This document shows positions 22,988-33,556 of a DNA stretch of 64,000 bases, one piece after another (position 1 is the first letter of the stretch; the number at the start of each line of letters is the position of its first letter). The position numbers and the translations under genes are program-made. The notes under the pieces are model-generated. The model searched no databases. It was not told the DNA's origin and was given only the letters and a program-made list of their open reading frames with translations. Source of the stretch: an uncultured Pelagibacteraceae bacterium (lineage in GTDB: Bacteria; Pseudomonadota; Alphaproteobacteria; Pelagibacterales; Pelagibacteraceae); the NCBI GenBank assembly GCA_902619665.1, contig CACNFB010000002.1, positions 1-64,000 on the forward strand, given 5' to 3'.

Positions 22988-24268
22988 ATGAGTTCTATTG
23001 CGCAATCAGGAGATTTAAAAAATCGTATACTTTTCACGATATTTATTTTAGCTATATATAGATTTGGTACATTCGTCCCATTACCTGGAATAGATCCAGA
23101 CCAATTAAAAATAATGATGGAAGGTAATCAAAAAGGCCTTTTAGGAATGTTTAATGTATTTGCAGGAGGTGCTGTTAGTAGAATGGCTATATTTGCTTTA
23201 GGTATTATGCCGTATATTTCATCTGCCATAATAGTACAATTACTAACTGGAGTTTCTGATTATTTTAAAAATTTAAAGAGCCAAGGTGAAACTGGAAGAA
23301 AAAAAATTACTCAAATAACGAGATATGGGACAGTTTTACTTGCCACTGTTCAAGGTTATGGTCTTTCTGTTGGTTTAGAATCATCTTCGGGATTAGTTAT
23401 TAATCCTGGAATTTTTTTCAAAGTTTCAACAGTTACAACTATAGTTGCTGGAACAGTTTTTTTAATGTGGCTCGGTGAACAAATTACCCAAAGAGGTATT
23501 GGTAATGGGATATCTTTAATTATATTTTCAGGTATTGTTGCTGAAATACCAAGAGCATTAGTCACAACTTTTGAATTAGGTAGAACAGGCGCGATTTCAA
23601 CAATAATGATTATATTTATTTTTATATTATTGATAATCACAATAATGTTTATAGTATTTATGGAAAGAGCCTTAAGAAAAATATTGATTAATTATCCTAA
23701 AAGACAAATGGGGAATAAAATGTATGGAGGAGAGTCTTCACATTTACCATTAAAAATTAATTCTGCAGGAGTTATACCGGCAATATTTGCTTCTGCATTA
23801 TTACTTTTACCAGTTACGATGTCTAATTTTAATTTTTCTTCAAATGAAACAGTAACATCATTTGCATCTTACTTTACTCAAGGACAGCCTTTATATATGA
23901 TGTTATATGCAGCTGGAATTATTTTTTTTACTTTTTTTTATACTTCGATAACATTTAATCCTGTTGAAACCGCAGAAAATTTAAGAAAATATGGAGGATT
24001 TGTTCCAGGTATCAGACCTGGTGAAAGTACATCTATTTATATAGATCAAATTTTAACACGATTAACTACAATTGGTGCTTTGTATTTAACACTAGTTTGT
24101 TTAATGCCTGAATTTCTAATTTCAAAATATCCTATTCCATTTTATTTAGGAGGAGCATCTGTTTTAATTGTTGTAGTTGTAGCAATAGACACAGTCACCC
24201 AAATACAAACAAGATTAATGAGTGCTCAATATGAGCAATTAATTAAAAAATCCAAATTCGGCAGATAA
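22988..24268 (+). CDS. secY: Preprotein translocase subunit SecY
   Basis: RFGTFVPLPGID; LGIMPYISSAIIVQLL; FNPVETAENLRKYGGFVPGIRPG. Confidence 0.98.
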   Translation: MSSIAQSGDLKNRILFTIFILAIYRFGTFVPLPGIDPDQLKIMMEGNQKGLLGMFNVFAGGAVSRMAIFALGIMPYISSAIIVQLLTGVSDYFKNLKSQGETGRKKITQITRYGTVLLATVQGYGLSVGLESSSGLVINPGIFFKVSTVTTIVAGTVFLMWLGEQITQRGIGNGISLIIFSGIVAEIPRALVTTFELGRTGAISTIMIIFIFILLIITIMFIVFMERALRKILINYPKRQMGNKMYGGESSHLPLKINSAGVIPAIFASALLLLPVTMSNFNFSSNETVTSFASYFTQGQPLYMMLYAAGIIFFTFFYTSITFNPVETAENLRKYGGFVPGIRPGESTSIYIDQILTRLTTIGALYLTLVCLMPEFLISKYPIPFYLGGASVLIVVVVAIDTVTQIQTRLMSAQYEQLIKKSKFGR

Positions 24269-24271
24269 AAA

Positions 24272-24835
24272 GTGAATATTATATTATTTGGTCCACCTGG
24301 TGCTGGAAAAGGAACGCAATCAAAAAATTTAGAAAAAAAATTAAAAAATTTTCAAGTTTCTACTGGCGATATGTTAAGAGATGAAATTAAGAAAGAAACA
24401 AAAATTGGTAAACAGATAATAAGTTACATGAATGATGGTAAATTTGTAGATGATGAAATAGTCAATCAATTAATGAAAAATGTCATTTTTGATCCAAAAA
24501 AAAAAGGAAAATTTATTTTTGATGGTTACCCAAGAACCATTATACAAGCTAAAAATTTAGATATATGGTTAAATGAGTCTGATCAAAAGATAGATTATAT
24601 TTTTTTTCTAAATGTCGACAAAGATACGATTATAAAAAGAATAGAAAAAAGAAAGATAATAGAGAAAAGATCAGACGATGATTTAAACACTATTCTTAAA
24701 AGATACGACACTTATATGGAAACCACTAAACCTGTTTTAGATTATTATTCAAACAAATCTAATTTTAATGAAATAGATGGAAGGTTAAAAATCACTGAAA
24801 TTACTAATAAAATCAATAATATTTTAAAGGTTTAA
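24272..24835 (+). CDS. adk: Adenylate kinase (short-LID form, GTG start)
   Basis: MNIILFGPPGAGKGTQSKNLE; FIFDGYPRTIIQA; 187 aa. Confidence 0.96.
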   Translation: MNIILFGPPGAGKGTQSKNLEKKLKNFQVSTGDMLRDEIKKETKIGKQIISYMNDGKFVDDEIVNQLMKNVIFDPKKKGKFIFDGYPRTIIQAKNLDIWLNESDQKIDYIFFLNVDKDTIIKRIEKRKIIEKRSDDDLNTILKRYDTYMETTKPVLDYYSNKSNFNEIDGRLKITEITNKINNILKV

Positions 24836-24838
24836 AAG

Positions 24839-24867
24839 TTGACTTTAAAGCAACTTCTTATATAAAA
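24839..24867 (+). promoter_or_regulatory. Candidate promoter of the alpha (rpsM-rpoA) operon: TTGACT, 17-bp spacer, TATAAA
   Basis: TTGACT at 24839-24844 and TATAAA at 24862-24867, just upstream of rpsM. Confidence 0.5.
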
Positions 24868-24889
24868 GGCTAGATTTTATCTCAAAATT

Positions 24890-25273
24890 ATGGCTCGTAT
24901 CGCTGGTGTAAATATTCCGCAAAATAAAATTGTCCAAGTGGGACTTACTTACATATATGGAATTGGAGACAAATTTTCGAAACAAATTTGTAAAGAGTTA
25001 AATATAGCTAAACCCACCAGAGTGAATCAACTTACTGATGATCAAATTCTTAAAATAAGAGAATATATAGATAAACATTTTACAGTCGAAGGTGATCTTA
25101 GAAGAGATAATTCAATAAGTATTAAGCGATTAATTGATTTAGCATGTTACAGGGGATCAAGGCATAAAAAAAAATTACCTGTGAGAGGCCAAAGAACAAG
25201 GTGCAATGCTAGAACTAGAAAAGGCAAAGCTATAGCAATAGCAGGAAAAAAACTAACACCATTAAAGAAATAA
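24890..25273 (+). CDS. rpsM: 30S ribosomal protein S13
   Basis: [48 protein letters not shown]. Confidence 0.99.
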   Translation: MARIAGVNIPQNKIVQVGLTYIYGIGDKFSKQICKELNIAKPTRVNQLTDDQILKIREYIDKHFTVEGDLRRDNSISIKRLIDLACYRGSRHKKKLPVRGQRTRCNARTRKGKAIAIAGKKLTPLKK

Positions 25274-25276
25274 TTT

Positions 25277-25717
25277 ATGGCCAAGAAAGAAATTGAAAAT
25301 AAAAAAGAGAATAAAGAGCAAAAAATAGTTAAAAAAAGCTCTTATTCCAAAAAAAAAAAAGTTAAGAGAAATATACCTAGTGGAATTGCCTATGTTCAAT
25401 CAACTTTTAACAATACAATAGTTTCAATTGCGGACACCCAAGGTAATATAATATCTTGGTCCTCAGCAGGTCAGAAAGGTTTTAAGGGGTCAAGAAAATC
25501 CACACCATATGCTGCTCAAATTGCTGCCGACACTGCGGCAACAAAAGCTTTGGAATATGGAATGAAAACTTTGACAGTTGAAATCAAAGGACCCGGATCA
25601 GGTAGAGAGACGGCATTAAGAGCACTACAAGCTAGAGGATTTAAAATTTTATCAATTAAAGATACTACACCAATGCCACACAATGGAACAAGACCACCAA
25701 AGAAAAGGAGAGTTTAA
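25277..25717 (+). CDS. rpsK: 30S ribosomal protein S11 with Lys-rich N-terminal extension
   Basis: [46 protein letters not shown]. Confidence 0.98.
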   Translation: MAKKEIENKKENKEQKIVKKSSYSKKKKVKRNIPSGIAYVQSTFNNTIVSIADTQGNIISWSSAGQKGFKGSRKSTPYAAQIAADTAATKALEYGMKTLTVEIKGPGSGRETALRALQARGFKILSIKDTTPMPHNGTRPPKKRRV

Positions 25718-26745
25718 TGGAGAATACCGAAATAAATTTAAAGAATTGGAAATCATTAATTAAGCCAGGAAAACTGGATGTGAACTTAAGTGACGATAAA
25801 TCTTATGCAAAAATAATTGCTGAACCTTTAGAAAAAGGATATGGGTTAACATTAGGAAATTCTTTAAGAAGAATATTGTTATCATCTATAAGAGGTACTG
25901 CAGTCACAGCTATTCAAATTGATGGTGTTCTACACGAATTTACATCAATTAAAGGTGTAAGGGAGGATGTAACAGATATAGTTTTAAATGTAAAATCTCT
26001 TGCTTTAAAAAGTAATTCTGAAGGTCCAAAAAAATTAATTTTAGACGCTAAAGGCCCAGGAATTATTAAAGCTTCGAATATAACACCATTAAATGAAATT
26101 GAAATTTTAAATCCCGATCTTGTAATTTGCAATCTAGATGAAAACACAAATTTTCATATGGAAATGACAGTTGGAAATGGTAAAGGATACGTATCTGCTG
26201 ACTTTAATAAACCTGAAGAACCACCTTTAGGACTTATACCTATCGACTCTTTATTTAGTCCTGTAAAAAAAGTTTCATATTCTGTGAGCACTGCTAGAGA
26301 GGGTAAAGCATTAGACTATGATAAATTAACTATGGAAGTAGAAACTAATGGATCAATATCAGCAGAAGATGCCTTAGCCTATTCAGCAAGAATTTTTCAA
26401 GATCAGCTTTCAATGTTTATTAATTTTGATGAGCCTCAAGAAGTTTCAATTTCTGAAACACCTAAAGAACCTGAGTTTAACAGAAACCTTTTAAGAAAAG
26501 TAGACGAGTTAGAACTTTCCGTAAGATCGATGAATTGTTTAAAAAATGACAATATAATATACATAGGCGATTTAGTCCAAAAATCTGAAGGTGAAATGTT
26601 AAGAACGCCTAACTTTGGAAGAAAATCATTAAATGAAATCAAAGAAATCTTAAATGGAATGTCATTATATCTTGGTATGGAAATACCAAATTGGCCTCCA
26701 GATAACATTGCAGAATTATCTAAAAAATTAGAAGAAAGCATTTAA
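25717..26745 (+). CDS. rpoA: RNA polymerase alpha subunit
   Basis: [40 protein letters not shown]-terminal domain [21 protein letters not shown]. Confidence 0.99.
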   Translation: MENTEINLKNWKSLIKPGKLDVNLSDDKSYAKIIAEPLEKGYGLTLGNSLRRILLSSIRGTAVTAIQIDGVLHEFTSIKGVREDVTDIVLNVKSLALKSNSEGPKKLILDAKGPGIIKASNITPLNEIEILNPDLVICNLDENTNFHMEMTVGNGKGYVSADFNKPEEPPLGLIPIDSLFSPVKKVSYSVSTAREGKALDYDKLTMEVETNGSISAEDALAYSARIFQDQLSMFINFDEPQEVSISETPKEPEFNRNLLRKVDELELSVRSMNCLKNDNIIYIGDLVQKSEGEMLRTPNFGRKSLNEIKEILNGMSLYLGMEIPNWPPDNIAELSKKLEESI

Positions 26746-27186
26746 ATGAGACATAAATTAGGTTACAAAAAACTAAATAGAACATCTGAACACAGAAAAG
26801 CTTTAATAAAGAATATGCTTAATTCTCTTATTAAATACGAGCAAATTATTACGACTTTACCAAAGGCAAAACTCATCAAGCCTCAAGCAGAAAAGTTAAT
26901 AACTTTAGGAAAAAAAAAAAATTTATCAAATACCAGAGTTTTAATCTCTAAATTACAAGATAAAACAAATGCTAATAAAATCTTAAACACTCTATCAAAA
27001 AGATATGAGAAAAGAGCTGGTGGTTATACTCGAATAGTCAAAGCTGGTTATAGATATGGAGATAATTCACCTATGGCAGTTATTGAATTTGTAGATAGAG
27101 ATGTTGAGGCAAAAAGAAAATTTAAAAAGAAAAAAAAAGAAGACCTCAAAACAGAAGATAAGAATAAAAAACAAATACCTGCATAA
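26746..27186 (+). CDS. rplQ: 50S ribosomal protein L17
   Basis: [53 protein letters not shown]. Confidence 0.98.
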   Translation: MRHKLGYKKLNRTSEHRKALIKNMLNSLIKYEQIITTLPKAKLIKPQAEKLITLGKKKNLSNTRVLISKLQDKTNANKILNTLSKRYEKRAGGYTRIVKAGYRYGDNSPMAVIEFVDRDVEAKRKFKKKKKEDLKTEDKNKKQIPA

Positions 27187-27200
27187 TTTATTTAAGACAA

Positions 27201-28103
27201 ATGAATAGGTCTTACAAAATAAAACCAATTCATGCTACTATGCGTTTGGATAGATGGATTAAAAATAATATAGCTAAATATCCACAATCATTATTAGAAA
27301 AATCCATAAGAAAAGGGGAAATTAAATTAAATAAAAAAAAAACAAACTCTTCATATAAATTAAAAATTGGAGACGAAATAAGTTTTTACAATTTTAATTA
27401 TGAATTTAAACAAAAAAAAACAAAAAACTATATACCATCAAAAAAAAAATTGGATGAAAATGAAAAATCATTAATAGATAATAATGATGATTTTATAGTG
27501 ATTAATAAAAGAGCTGGTATTTCTGTGCAAGGTGGCACAAAAGCTAAAAATAATTTAATAGACATTTTTTCAAATAGTTCATTATTTAAAGATACAAAAC
27601 CCTATTCAGTTCATCGTTTAGATAAAGATACTTCAGGTGTTATGATAATTGCTAGAAATTATAATACTGCCAAATTATTAACCTCATTATTCAGGTTAAG
27701 AAAAATTCATAAAACATATTTAGCAATTTGCTATGGCACATTTAAAAACAAAAAAGGTGAAATAAGAGGCAATTTAGTTAAATACGAAAAAGAAAAAAAA
27801 ATTTCGGAATTAGCAATTACTTATTATAACGTAATTAGCTCAAACAATTTTTTTAGTTTTCTAGAACTAAAACCAATTACTGGAAGAAAACATCAATTAA
27901 GAAAACAACTTTCTTTAATGGGCAATCCTATTGTTGGAGATAATAAATATAACATTATCAAATCTAAAAATAAAGATCAAAAAAAATTATTACTTCATGC
28001 TCACAAGATTAAATTTCTGATAAATAATAAAAAATTTAATTTTAAAGCTGAACCTCCTGATTATTTTAATAATTATTTAAATAAAAAAAGATTAATAATC
28101 TAA
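27201..28103 (+). CDS. RluC/RluD-type pseudouridine synthase
   Basis: S4-like N-terminus; [18 protein letters not shown] catalytic [19 protein letters not shown]. Confidence 0.92.
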   Translation: MNRSYKIKPIHATMRLDRWIKNNIAKYPQSLLEKSIRKGEIKLNKKKTNSSYKLKIGDEISFYNFNYEFKQKKTKNYIPSKKKLDENEKSLIDNNDDFIVINKRAGISVQGGTKAKNNLIDIFSNSSLFKDTKPYSVHRLDKDTSGVMIIARNYNTAKLLTSLFRLRKIHKTYLAICYGTFKNKKGEIRGNLVKYEKEKKISELAITYYNVISSNNFFSFLELKPITGRKHQLRKQLSLMGNPIVGDNKYNIIKSKNKDQKKLLLHAHKIKFLINNKKFNFKAEPPDYFNNYLNKKRLII

Positions 28104-28712
28104 GTTAATTAATAGATTTTTTTTTAATTTTTTTAAAATATCTTCTTTACTTACTATTTTTATATCTCTTATTGTTATAATACCTTTATCTTTTATTCCG
28201 CATGGAATAATTTTTTTATATTCTTCTAAACTATTTGAATAATTTATAGAAAACCCATGAAACGCGATCCATTTCTTTACTCTAATTCCTATAGCTGCAA
28301 TTTTTTTGATTTTGTTTTTATGATTTATCCATATACCTATATTTTTTCTATCATTAAAAGATTTAATATCTAATTCTCTTAAAGTATCTATAATACTTTT
28401 TTCTATTACAGATATAAATTTTCTAATATCCTTTTTTCTTTTGTTGAGATTTATAACCATATAACAAATGATCTGACCTGGACCATGCCAAGTTATTTTT
28501 CCACCCCTGTTTGTTTTAAAAATTTTTATATTTTTTTCAATAATTTCATTTTCTTTAAAATTCGTACCTGCTGTAAAAATAGATTTATGTTCTAAAAACC
28601 ATATAAGTTCTCTTCCATTATTTAGAGCTAGATTTTGAACTCTTTTCTCTAACATATTAATTGCAGATTTATAATTTACTGGTTTTATTGATTTTTTGAT
28701 CTCTATATCCAT
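28092..28712 (-). CDS. lipB: Octanoyl-[acyl-carrier-protein]:protein N-octanoyltransferase LipB
   Basis: [48 protein letters not shown]. Confidence 0.95.
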   Translation of the reverse strand: MDIEIKKSIKPVNYKSAINMLEKRVQNLALNNGRELIWFLEHKSIFTAGTNFKENEIIEKNIKIFKTNRGGKITWHGPGQIICYMVINLNKRKKDIRKFISVIEKSIIDTLRELDIKSFNDRKNIGIWINHKNKIKKIAAIGIRVKKWIAFHGFSINYSNSLEEYKKIIPCGIKDKGIITIRDIKIVSKEDILKKLKKNLLINLDY

Positions 28713-28774
28713 TTAAAAATTGTATTATATGTATTTTGCATTAATAGTTCTAATAAATTTTTAAATAGTAAAAA

Positions 28775-30154
28775 ATGTCCACTTTAAAAAAAAACAAAGA
28801 TAAAAAAGTAAATTTTGAATTTAATAAAGAATATATAAAAGTTATTGTAGAAAAAATTCAAAATAATGATGTCGATTTTCTTTCAAATTCCTTCAAGGAA
28901 ATGCATCCTGCTGATGCTGCCGATATAATTGAACATTTAAACCAGAATGATCGTGAAAATTTGATTAAGTTAAATAATTTTAACATTAACCCAGAAATAT
29001 TTGTTGAATTAAATGAAAATATTCAATCCGAAATAGTAAAAATGTTGTCCTCTGAATCGATTGTTTTTATACTAAAAAATTTAGAGTCAGACGATGCTAT
29101 TAAAATACTAGAAAACATTGAAGAAGAAAATAAAAACCAAATTTTGTCTTCTCTTCCGCCTAAAGATAGGTTTGTTCTTTTAGAAAGTTTAAGTTATCCC
29201 GAAGATACTGCTGCCAGGATTATGCAAAGAGAATTCACAGCTATTCCTAGTAATTGGTCTGTAGGTCAAACAATTGATTATCTTAGAGAGAACAAAGACT
29301 TACCAGATCAATTTTTAGAAATCTATATAATAGACAGTGAATTTAAACCACTCGGAACTGTTCCTTCATCTAAAGTTTTGCGAACTTCAAGAGAAACAAA
29401 AATGATTAATATAATGCTTGAGTCTCAAGTTACAATACCAGTAGAAATGGACAAAGAAGAAGTTGGAAGGTTATTTGAAAACTATAACTTAAATTCTGCT
29501 GCTGTTATAGATAAAAACGGCAAATTAGTAGGCATGATTACAAGTGATGATATATTAACTGTTTTAAAAGAGGAAGCAGAAGAAGATACTTTAAGATTAG
29601 CAGGGGTAGGCGATGAAGAGATTACGGATGGAGTAATTAAAAAAACACAAAGACGTTTTAATTGGTTATTACTAAATTTATTTACTGCTTTTCTTGCAAC
29701 ATGGGTAATTAGTAAATTTGGTGCAACTATTGAACAAATGGTTGCTTTAGCATTTTTGATGCCAATAGTTGCCTCAATGGGTGGTAATGCAGGTATGCAA
29801 ACTTTAGCTGTTACAATAAGAGGAATTGCTACGAACGACTTAACGGATAGTAATTTTTTAAAGATTGTTTTAAAAGAATTTAATATTGGAGTTCTTAATG
29901 GAATAATTTTCGCAATTATCAGTGCGTTAATTGTACAGTTATGGTTTAAAGATTATGTATTATCTATAATTATTTCTGTATCTATGATCTTAAATATGAT
30001 TGTCGCTGGTTTATTTGGAATTTTAATACCAGTTACACTTAAAAAATTTAATATAGACCCTGCAATAGCATCAAGTGTTTTTGTAACAACAATTACAGAT
30101 GTTATTGGTTTTCTTTCTTTTTTAGGAATAGGTGCTTATTTTTTTTATAGTTAA
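28775..30154 (+). CDS. mgtE: MgtE-family magnesium transporter
   Basis: HPADAADIIEHL; CBS domain AAVIDKNGKLVGMITSDDILTVL; MPIVASMGGNAGMQTLAVTIRGIA. Confidence 0.96.
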   Translation: MSTLKKNKDKKVNFEFNKEYIKVIVEKIQNNDVDFLSNSFKEMHPADAADIIEHLNQNDRENLIKLNNFNINPEIFVELNENIQSEIVKMLSSESIVFILKNLESDDAIKILENIEEENKNQILSSLPPKDRFVLLESLSYPEDTAARIMQREFTAIPSNWSVGQTIDYLRENKDLPDQFLEIYIIDSEFKPLGTVPSSKVLRTSRETKMINIMLESQVTIPVEMDKEEVGRLFENYNLNSAAVIDKNGKLVGMITSDDILTVLKEEAEEDTLRLAGVGDEEITDGVIKKTQRRFNWLLLNLFTAFLATWVISKFGATIEQMVALAFLMPIVASMGGNAGMQTLAVTIRGIATNDLTDSNFLKIVLKEFNIGVLNGIIFAIISALIVQLWFKDYVLSIIISVSMILNMIVAGLFGILIPVTLKKFNIDPAIASSVFVTTITDVIGFLSFLGIGAYFFYS

Positions 30155-30954
30155 AAGTTATCTATTAACCTTATTCCTTGAATATAGAAAGCAATAAAAA
30201 TTTTTACATTTTTTTTACTTATCTTATTACTTAAATTATTTTTATTTCTTAATTCTAAATATTCAATATTAAATTTTTTATTTTTATTTATGAAATCATT
30301 TATTATAAATTTATTATTTAAATCTTGTTTTAACTGAATAAATAATTTTTTTAATTTTGAAACAAGCAAAGCAGATTCTTTTATAGATTTTTGATTTAAT
30401 AATCTATTTCTTGATGAATAAGCAAGACCATTCTTCATTCTAATTGTTTTGCATAATATGGTTTTTACATTTGATTTTTTTTTTAAAAATTCTCTAATAA
30501 GTATGTATTGCTGATAGTCTTTTTCACCTAAAAATATTTTATTTATTTCTAATTTTTTGATAAATTGATTTATTACTCCCAAAACCCCTTCAAAATGACC
30601 AGGTCTATATTTGGCACATAATATTTTATTTGATTTGCTAATTTTAAATTTTTTTTTACTCTTATTTCCATATACATCTTTAACAGCAGGTATTAAAACA
30701 TAGTCTACTTTGAGATTTTTTAATAATTTAAGATCTTTTTGAATATTTTTTGGGTATTTTTTATAATCTTCTTTATTATTAAATTGTGCAGGGTTGACAA
30801 ATATACTTACTAATGTTTTTTTGCTTTTTTTTTGTGATTTCTTTATCAAACTCACGTGTCCTTGATGTAATGCCCCCATGGTTGGGACAAAACCAATATC
30901 TGCCTTAAAATTAACTTCTTTGTTAAGTTTATTAATGCTTTTAAAAATAATCAT
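30151..30954 (-). CDS. panC: Pantothenate synthetase
   Basis: IGFVPTMGALHQGHVSLIKKS; VSIFVNPAQFNNKEDYKKYP; KDYQQY. Confidence 0.94.
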   Translation of the reverse strand: MIIFKSINKLNKEVNFKADIGFVPTMGALHQGHVSLIKKSQKKSKKTLVSIFVNPAQFNNKEDYKKYPKNIQKDLKLLKNLKVDYVLIPAVKDVYGNKSKKKFKISKSNKILCAKYRPGHFEGVLGVINQFIKKLEINKIFLGEKDYQQYILIREFLKKKSNVKTILCKTIRMKNGLAYSSRNRLLNQKSIKESALLVSKLKKLFIQLKQDLNNKFIINDFINKNKKFNIEYLELRNKNNLSNKISKKNVKIFIAFYIQGIRLIDNF

Positions 30955-30983
30955 TTGTGGTACTTCACTAATAATAGTTATTT

Positions 30984-31799
30984 ATGATTAGACAAGCAAT
31001 AATACCTTTGGCAGGACTTGGCACAAGACTACTGCCATTAACTAGTGTTTTTGCAAAAGAATTGTTACCAATGAACGGTAAAGCTGGCATTGAGTATATA
31101 CTAGATGAATGCATTGATGCCGGCATTAAAGAAGTAGTATTTATAATTTCCAAAAAAAAAAGGATGATAAAAGATTATTTTTTTAAGGATAGTTTTTATA
31201 AAAAGATTATAAAAAAAAAGAAAGATAAAAGAATAATTAACGAGTATAGAAAAATCCTAAAATATAAAAAGATGATAAAATTTGTATATCAAAATAAACC
31301 TTTGGGTACCGGCGATGCTGTACTTAAAACAAAGAAATTTATAAAAGATAAATATTTTTTAATGTTGTTACCAGATGATTTAATAGTTAAAAATAATTGT
31401 TCAAAAGATATGATTAGCATAAGTATGAAAAATAAATGTTCTGTGATGGCGAGTATGAAAGTTAAAAAAAATAATGTAAGTAGATGGGGCATATATTCGT
31501 TATCTAAAAAAATTAATAAGAATAATTTTTTTATTAAAGATGTTATTGAAAAACCAACTATTAAAAATGCACCTTCAACAAATGCTGTTATAGGCAGATA
31601 TATTCTTCCAAAAAAAATATTTTCCAAACTAAAAAATCTTAAACCAGGCAAAGGCGGCGAAATTCACATTACTGATGCAATTAAAAAATTGATAAACGAA
31701 GGTGATAAATTTATTGGACATAAATTCCGTGGAAAATATTTAGATTGCGGGAGTATGTCCGGGTATATTAAATCAGGAATAGAAATATCAAAATTATGA
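30984..31799 (+). CDS. galU: UTP-glucose-1-phosphate uridylyltransferase
   Basis: RQAIIPLAGLGTRLLPLTSVFAKELLPMNGKAGIEYILDECIDAGIKEVVFI. Confidence 0.94.
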   Translation: MIRQAIIPLAGLGTRLLPLTSVFAKELLPMNGKAGIEYILDECIDAGIKEVVFIISKKKRMIKDYFFKDSFYKKIIKKKKDKRIINEYRKILKYKKMIKFVYQNKPLGTGDAVLKTKKFIKDKYFLMLLPDDLIVKNNCSKDMISISMKNKCSVMASMKVKKNNVSRWGIYSLSKKINKNNFFIKDVIEKPTIKNAPSTNAVIGRYILPKKIFSKLKNLKPGKGGEIHITDAIKKLINEGDKFIGHKFRGKYLDCGSMSGYIKSGIEISKL

Positions 31800-33094
31800 A
31801 ATTATGTATGATAGGAACAGGCTATGTTGGCTTGGTTAGTGGAGTTTGTTTTTCAGATCTAGGAAATACTGTTTATTGTGTAGATAATGATATTGAAAAA
31901 ATTAATGCACTTAATAAAGGAATACTCCCAATATATGAACCAGGTTTAGAGGAAATTTTAAAACGTAATTATAAACAAAAAAGATTAATTTTTACAAATA
32001 ATTTAAAAGAGGCAGTAGAAAACTCTGATATTATATTTATTTGTGTTGGTACTCCCACTAAAAAAAATAGTAACTCGGCTGATTTGAAATATGTTTTTAA
32101 TGTTGCCAATAATTTAAAAAAATTCATAAAAAAATACAAAGTTGTTGTCACAAAGTCTACAGTGCCTGTCACTACTGGTGATAGAATTGAAAAAATTTTG
32201 ATAAAACAAAAAAGAAAAAAATTGGTAGATGTTGTTTCTAATCCTGAATTTTTAAGAGAGGGAGAAGCAATAAGAGATTTTTTGAGCCCTGATAGAGTTG
32301 TAGTCGGAACTGATAGTAATAAGGCAAATAAATATCTTAAAAACCTTTATTTACCTATAGTTAAAAAAACAAGCAGATATTTTAGAACCTCAAGACGTGG
32401 AGCTGAACTAATTAAATATGCATCAAATGCTTTTCTAGCTACAAAGATATCCTATATCAATGAATTAGCAAATCTTTGTGAAAAAACAAATGTTGATATT
32501 AAAGAAATTTCTCAAGGCATGGGCTCAGATCAACGAATAGGGGATAGATTTTTAAGAGCGGGTCCAGCATATGGTGGTTCTTGTTTTCCTAAAGATACTA
32601 GAGCAATAATAGATACTTCAAATAAGTTTAAATCAAATTTATCAATTATAAAAGCTGTAATTAAATCAAATGAAGATAGAAAAAAATTATTAACAGAAAA
32701 AGTATACAAAATTTTAAATAATAGTCTAAAAGATAAATTGATAACTTTTTTAGGAGTTACTTTTAAGCCTAACACTGATGATATGAGAGAAGCATCAAGT
32801 TTATATATGATACCAAAATTATTAAAAAAAGGAGCTATTATCAATTATTTTGATCCATCAGGTAAAAAAAATGAATTTAAAAAATTTAAAAGAGTTAAAT
32901 ATTGTAAAAATGTATCTCAAGCGTGCCTTAAATCAGATTTAATAATACTTCACACTGAATGGAACGAATTTAAAATTTTAAATTTCAAAAAATTAATTAA
33001 AAAGAGCAATTTTAAGGTATTTGATATGCGTAATCTATATTCTCCAAAATCAATGAAAAAAAAAGGTATTAATTATTTTGGTATAGGAAGATAG
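31796..33094 (+). CDS. ugd: UDP-glucose 6-dehydrogenase
   Basis: MIGTGYVGLVSGVCFSDLGNTV; AGPAYGGSCFPKDTRAI catalytic Cys; FLGVTFKPNTDDMREAS. Confidence 0.96.
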   Translation: MKLCMIGTGYVGLVSGVCFSDLGNTVYCVDNDIEKINALNKGILPIYEPGLEEILKRNYKQKRLIFTNNLKEAVENSDIIFICVGTPTKKNSNSADLKYVFNVANNLKKFIKKYKVVVTKSTVPVTTGDRIEKILIKQKRKKLVDVVSNPEFLREGEAIRDFLSPDRVVVGTDSNKANKYLKNLYLPIVKKTSRYFRTSRRGAELIKYASNAFLATKISYINELANLCEKTNVDIKEISQGMGSDQRIGDRFLRAGPAYGGSCFPKDTRAIIDTSNKFKSNLSIIKAVIKSNEDRKKLLTEKVYKILNNSLKDKLITFLGVTFKPNTDDMREASSLYMIPKLLKKGAIINYFDPSGKKNEFKKFKRVKYCKNVSQACLKSDLIILHTEWNEFKILNFKKLIKKSNFKVFDMRNLYSPKSMKKKGINYFGIGR

Positions 33095-33556
33095 CTATTT
33101 TATTTCAAAAATTGCATCAATCTCAACTGCAACGCCTAAAGGTAAACTATTTACACTGACTGCTGCCCTAGTATGCATACCTTTATCTTCAAGAATCTTT
33201 ACCAACATATCAGATGCTCCGTTAATAACCTTTGGTTGTTCTATAAAATCATCTGTTGAATTAACAAAACCTACAATTTTTATACAAGATTTTATTTTAT
33301 CTAGATCTCCAGATAATATTTTCTTTGCTTGAGCTAAAATACTTAGTGCACATCTTTCTGCTGCTTTATATCCATCTTCGGTATTTAAATCTTTACCCAA
33401 TTTACCTTTTATCAACTCACCTTTTGAGTTCATAGAGATTTGCCCTGAAATATATAATAATTTTCCAACAATTTTACTTGCTACGTATGATCCTACTGGC
33501 GCGGGCGCTTCAGGTAAAACTACGTTATTTTCTTTTAATCTTTTATCAACACTCAT
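33095..33556 (-). CDS. RidA/YjgF/YER057c/UK114-family protein
   Basis: PAPVGSYVASKIVGKLLYISGQISM; GMHTRAAVSVNSLPLGVAVEIDAIFEI. Confidence 0.9.
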   Translation of the reverse strand: MSVDKRLKENNVVLPEAPAPVGSYVASKIVGKLLYISGQISMNSKGELIKGKLGKDLNTEDGYKAAERCALSILAQAKKILSGDLDKIKSCIKIVGFVNSTDDFIEQPKVINGASDMLVKILEDKGMHTRAAVSVNSLPLGVAVEIDAIFEIK

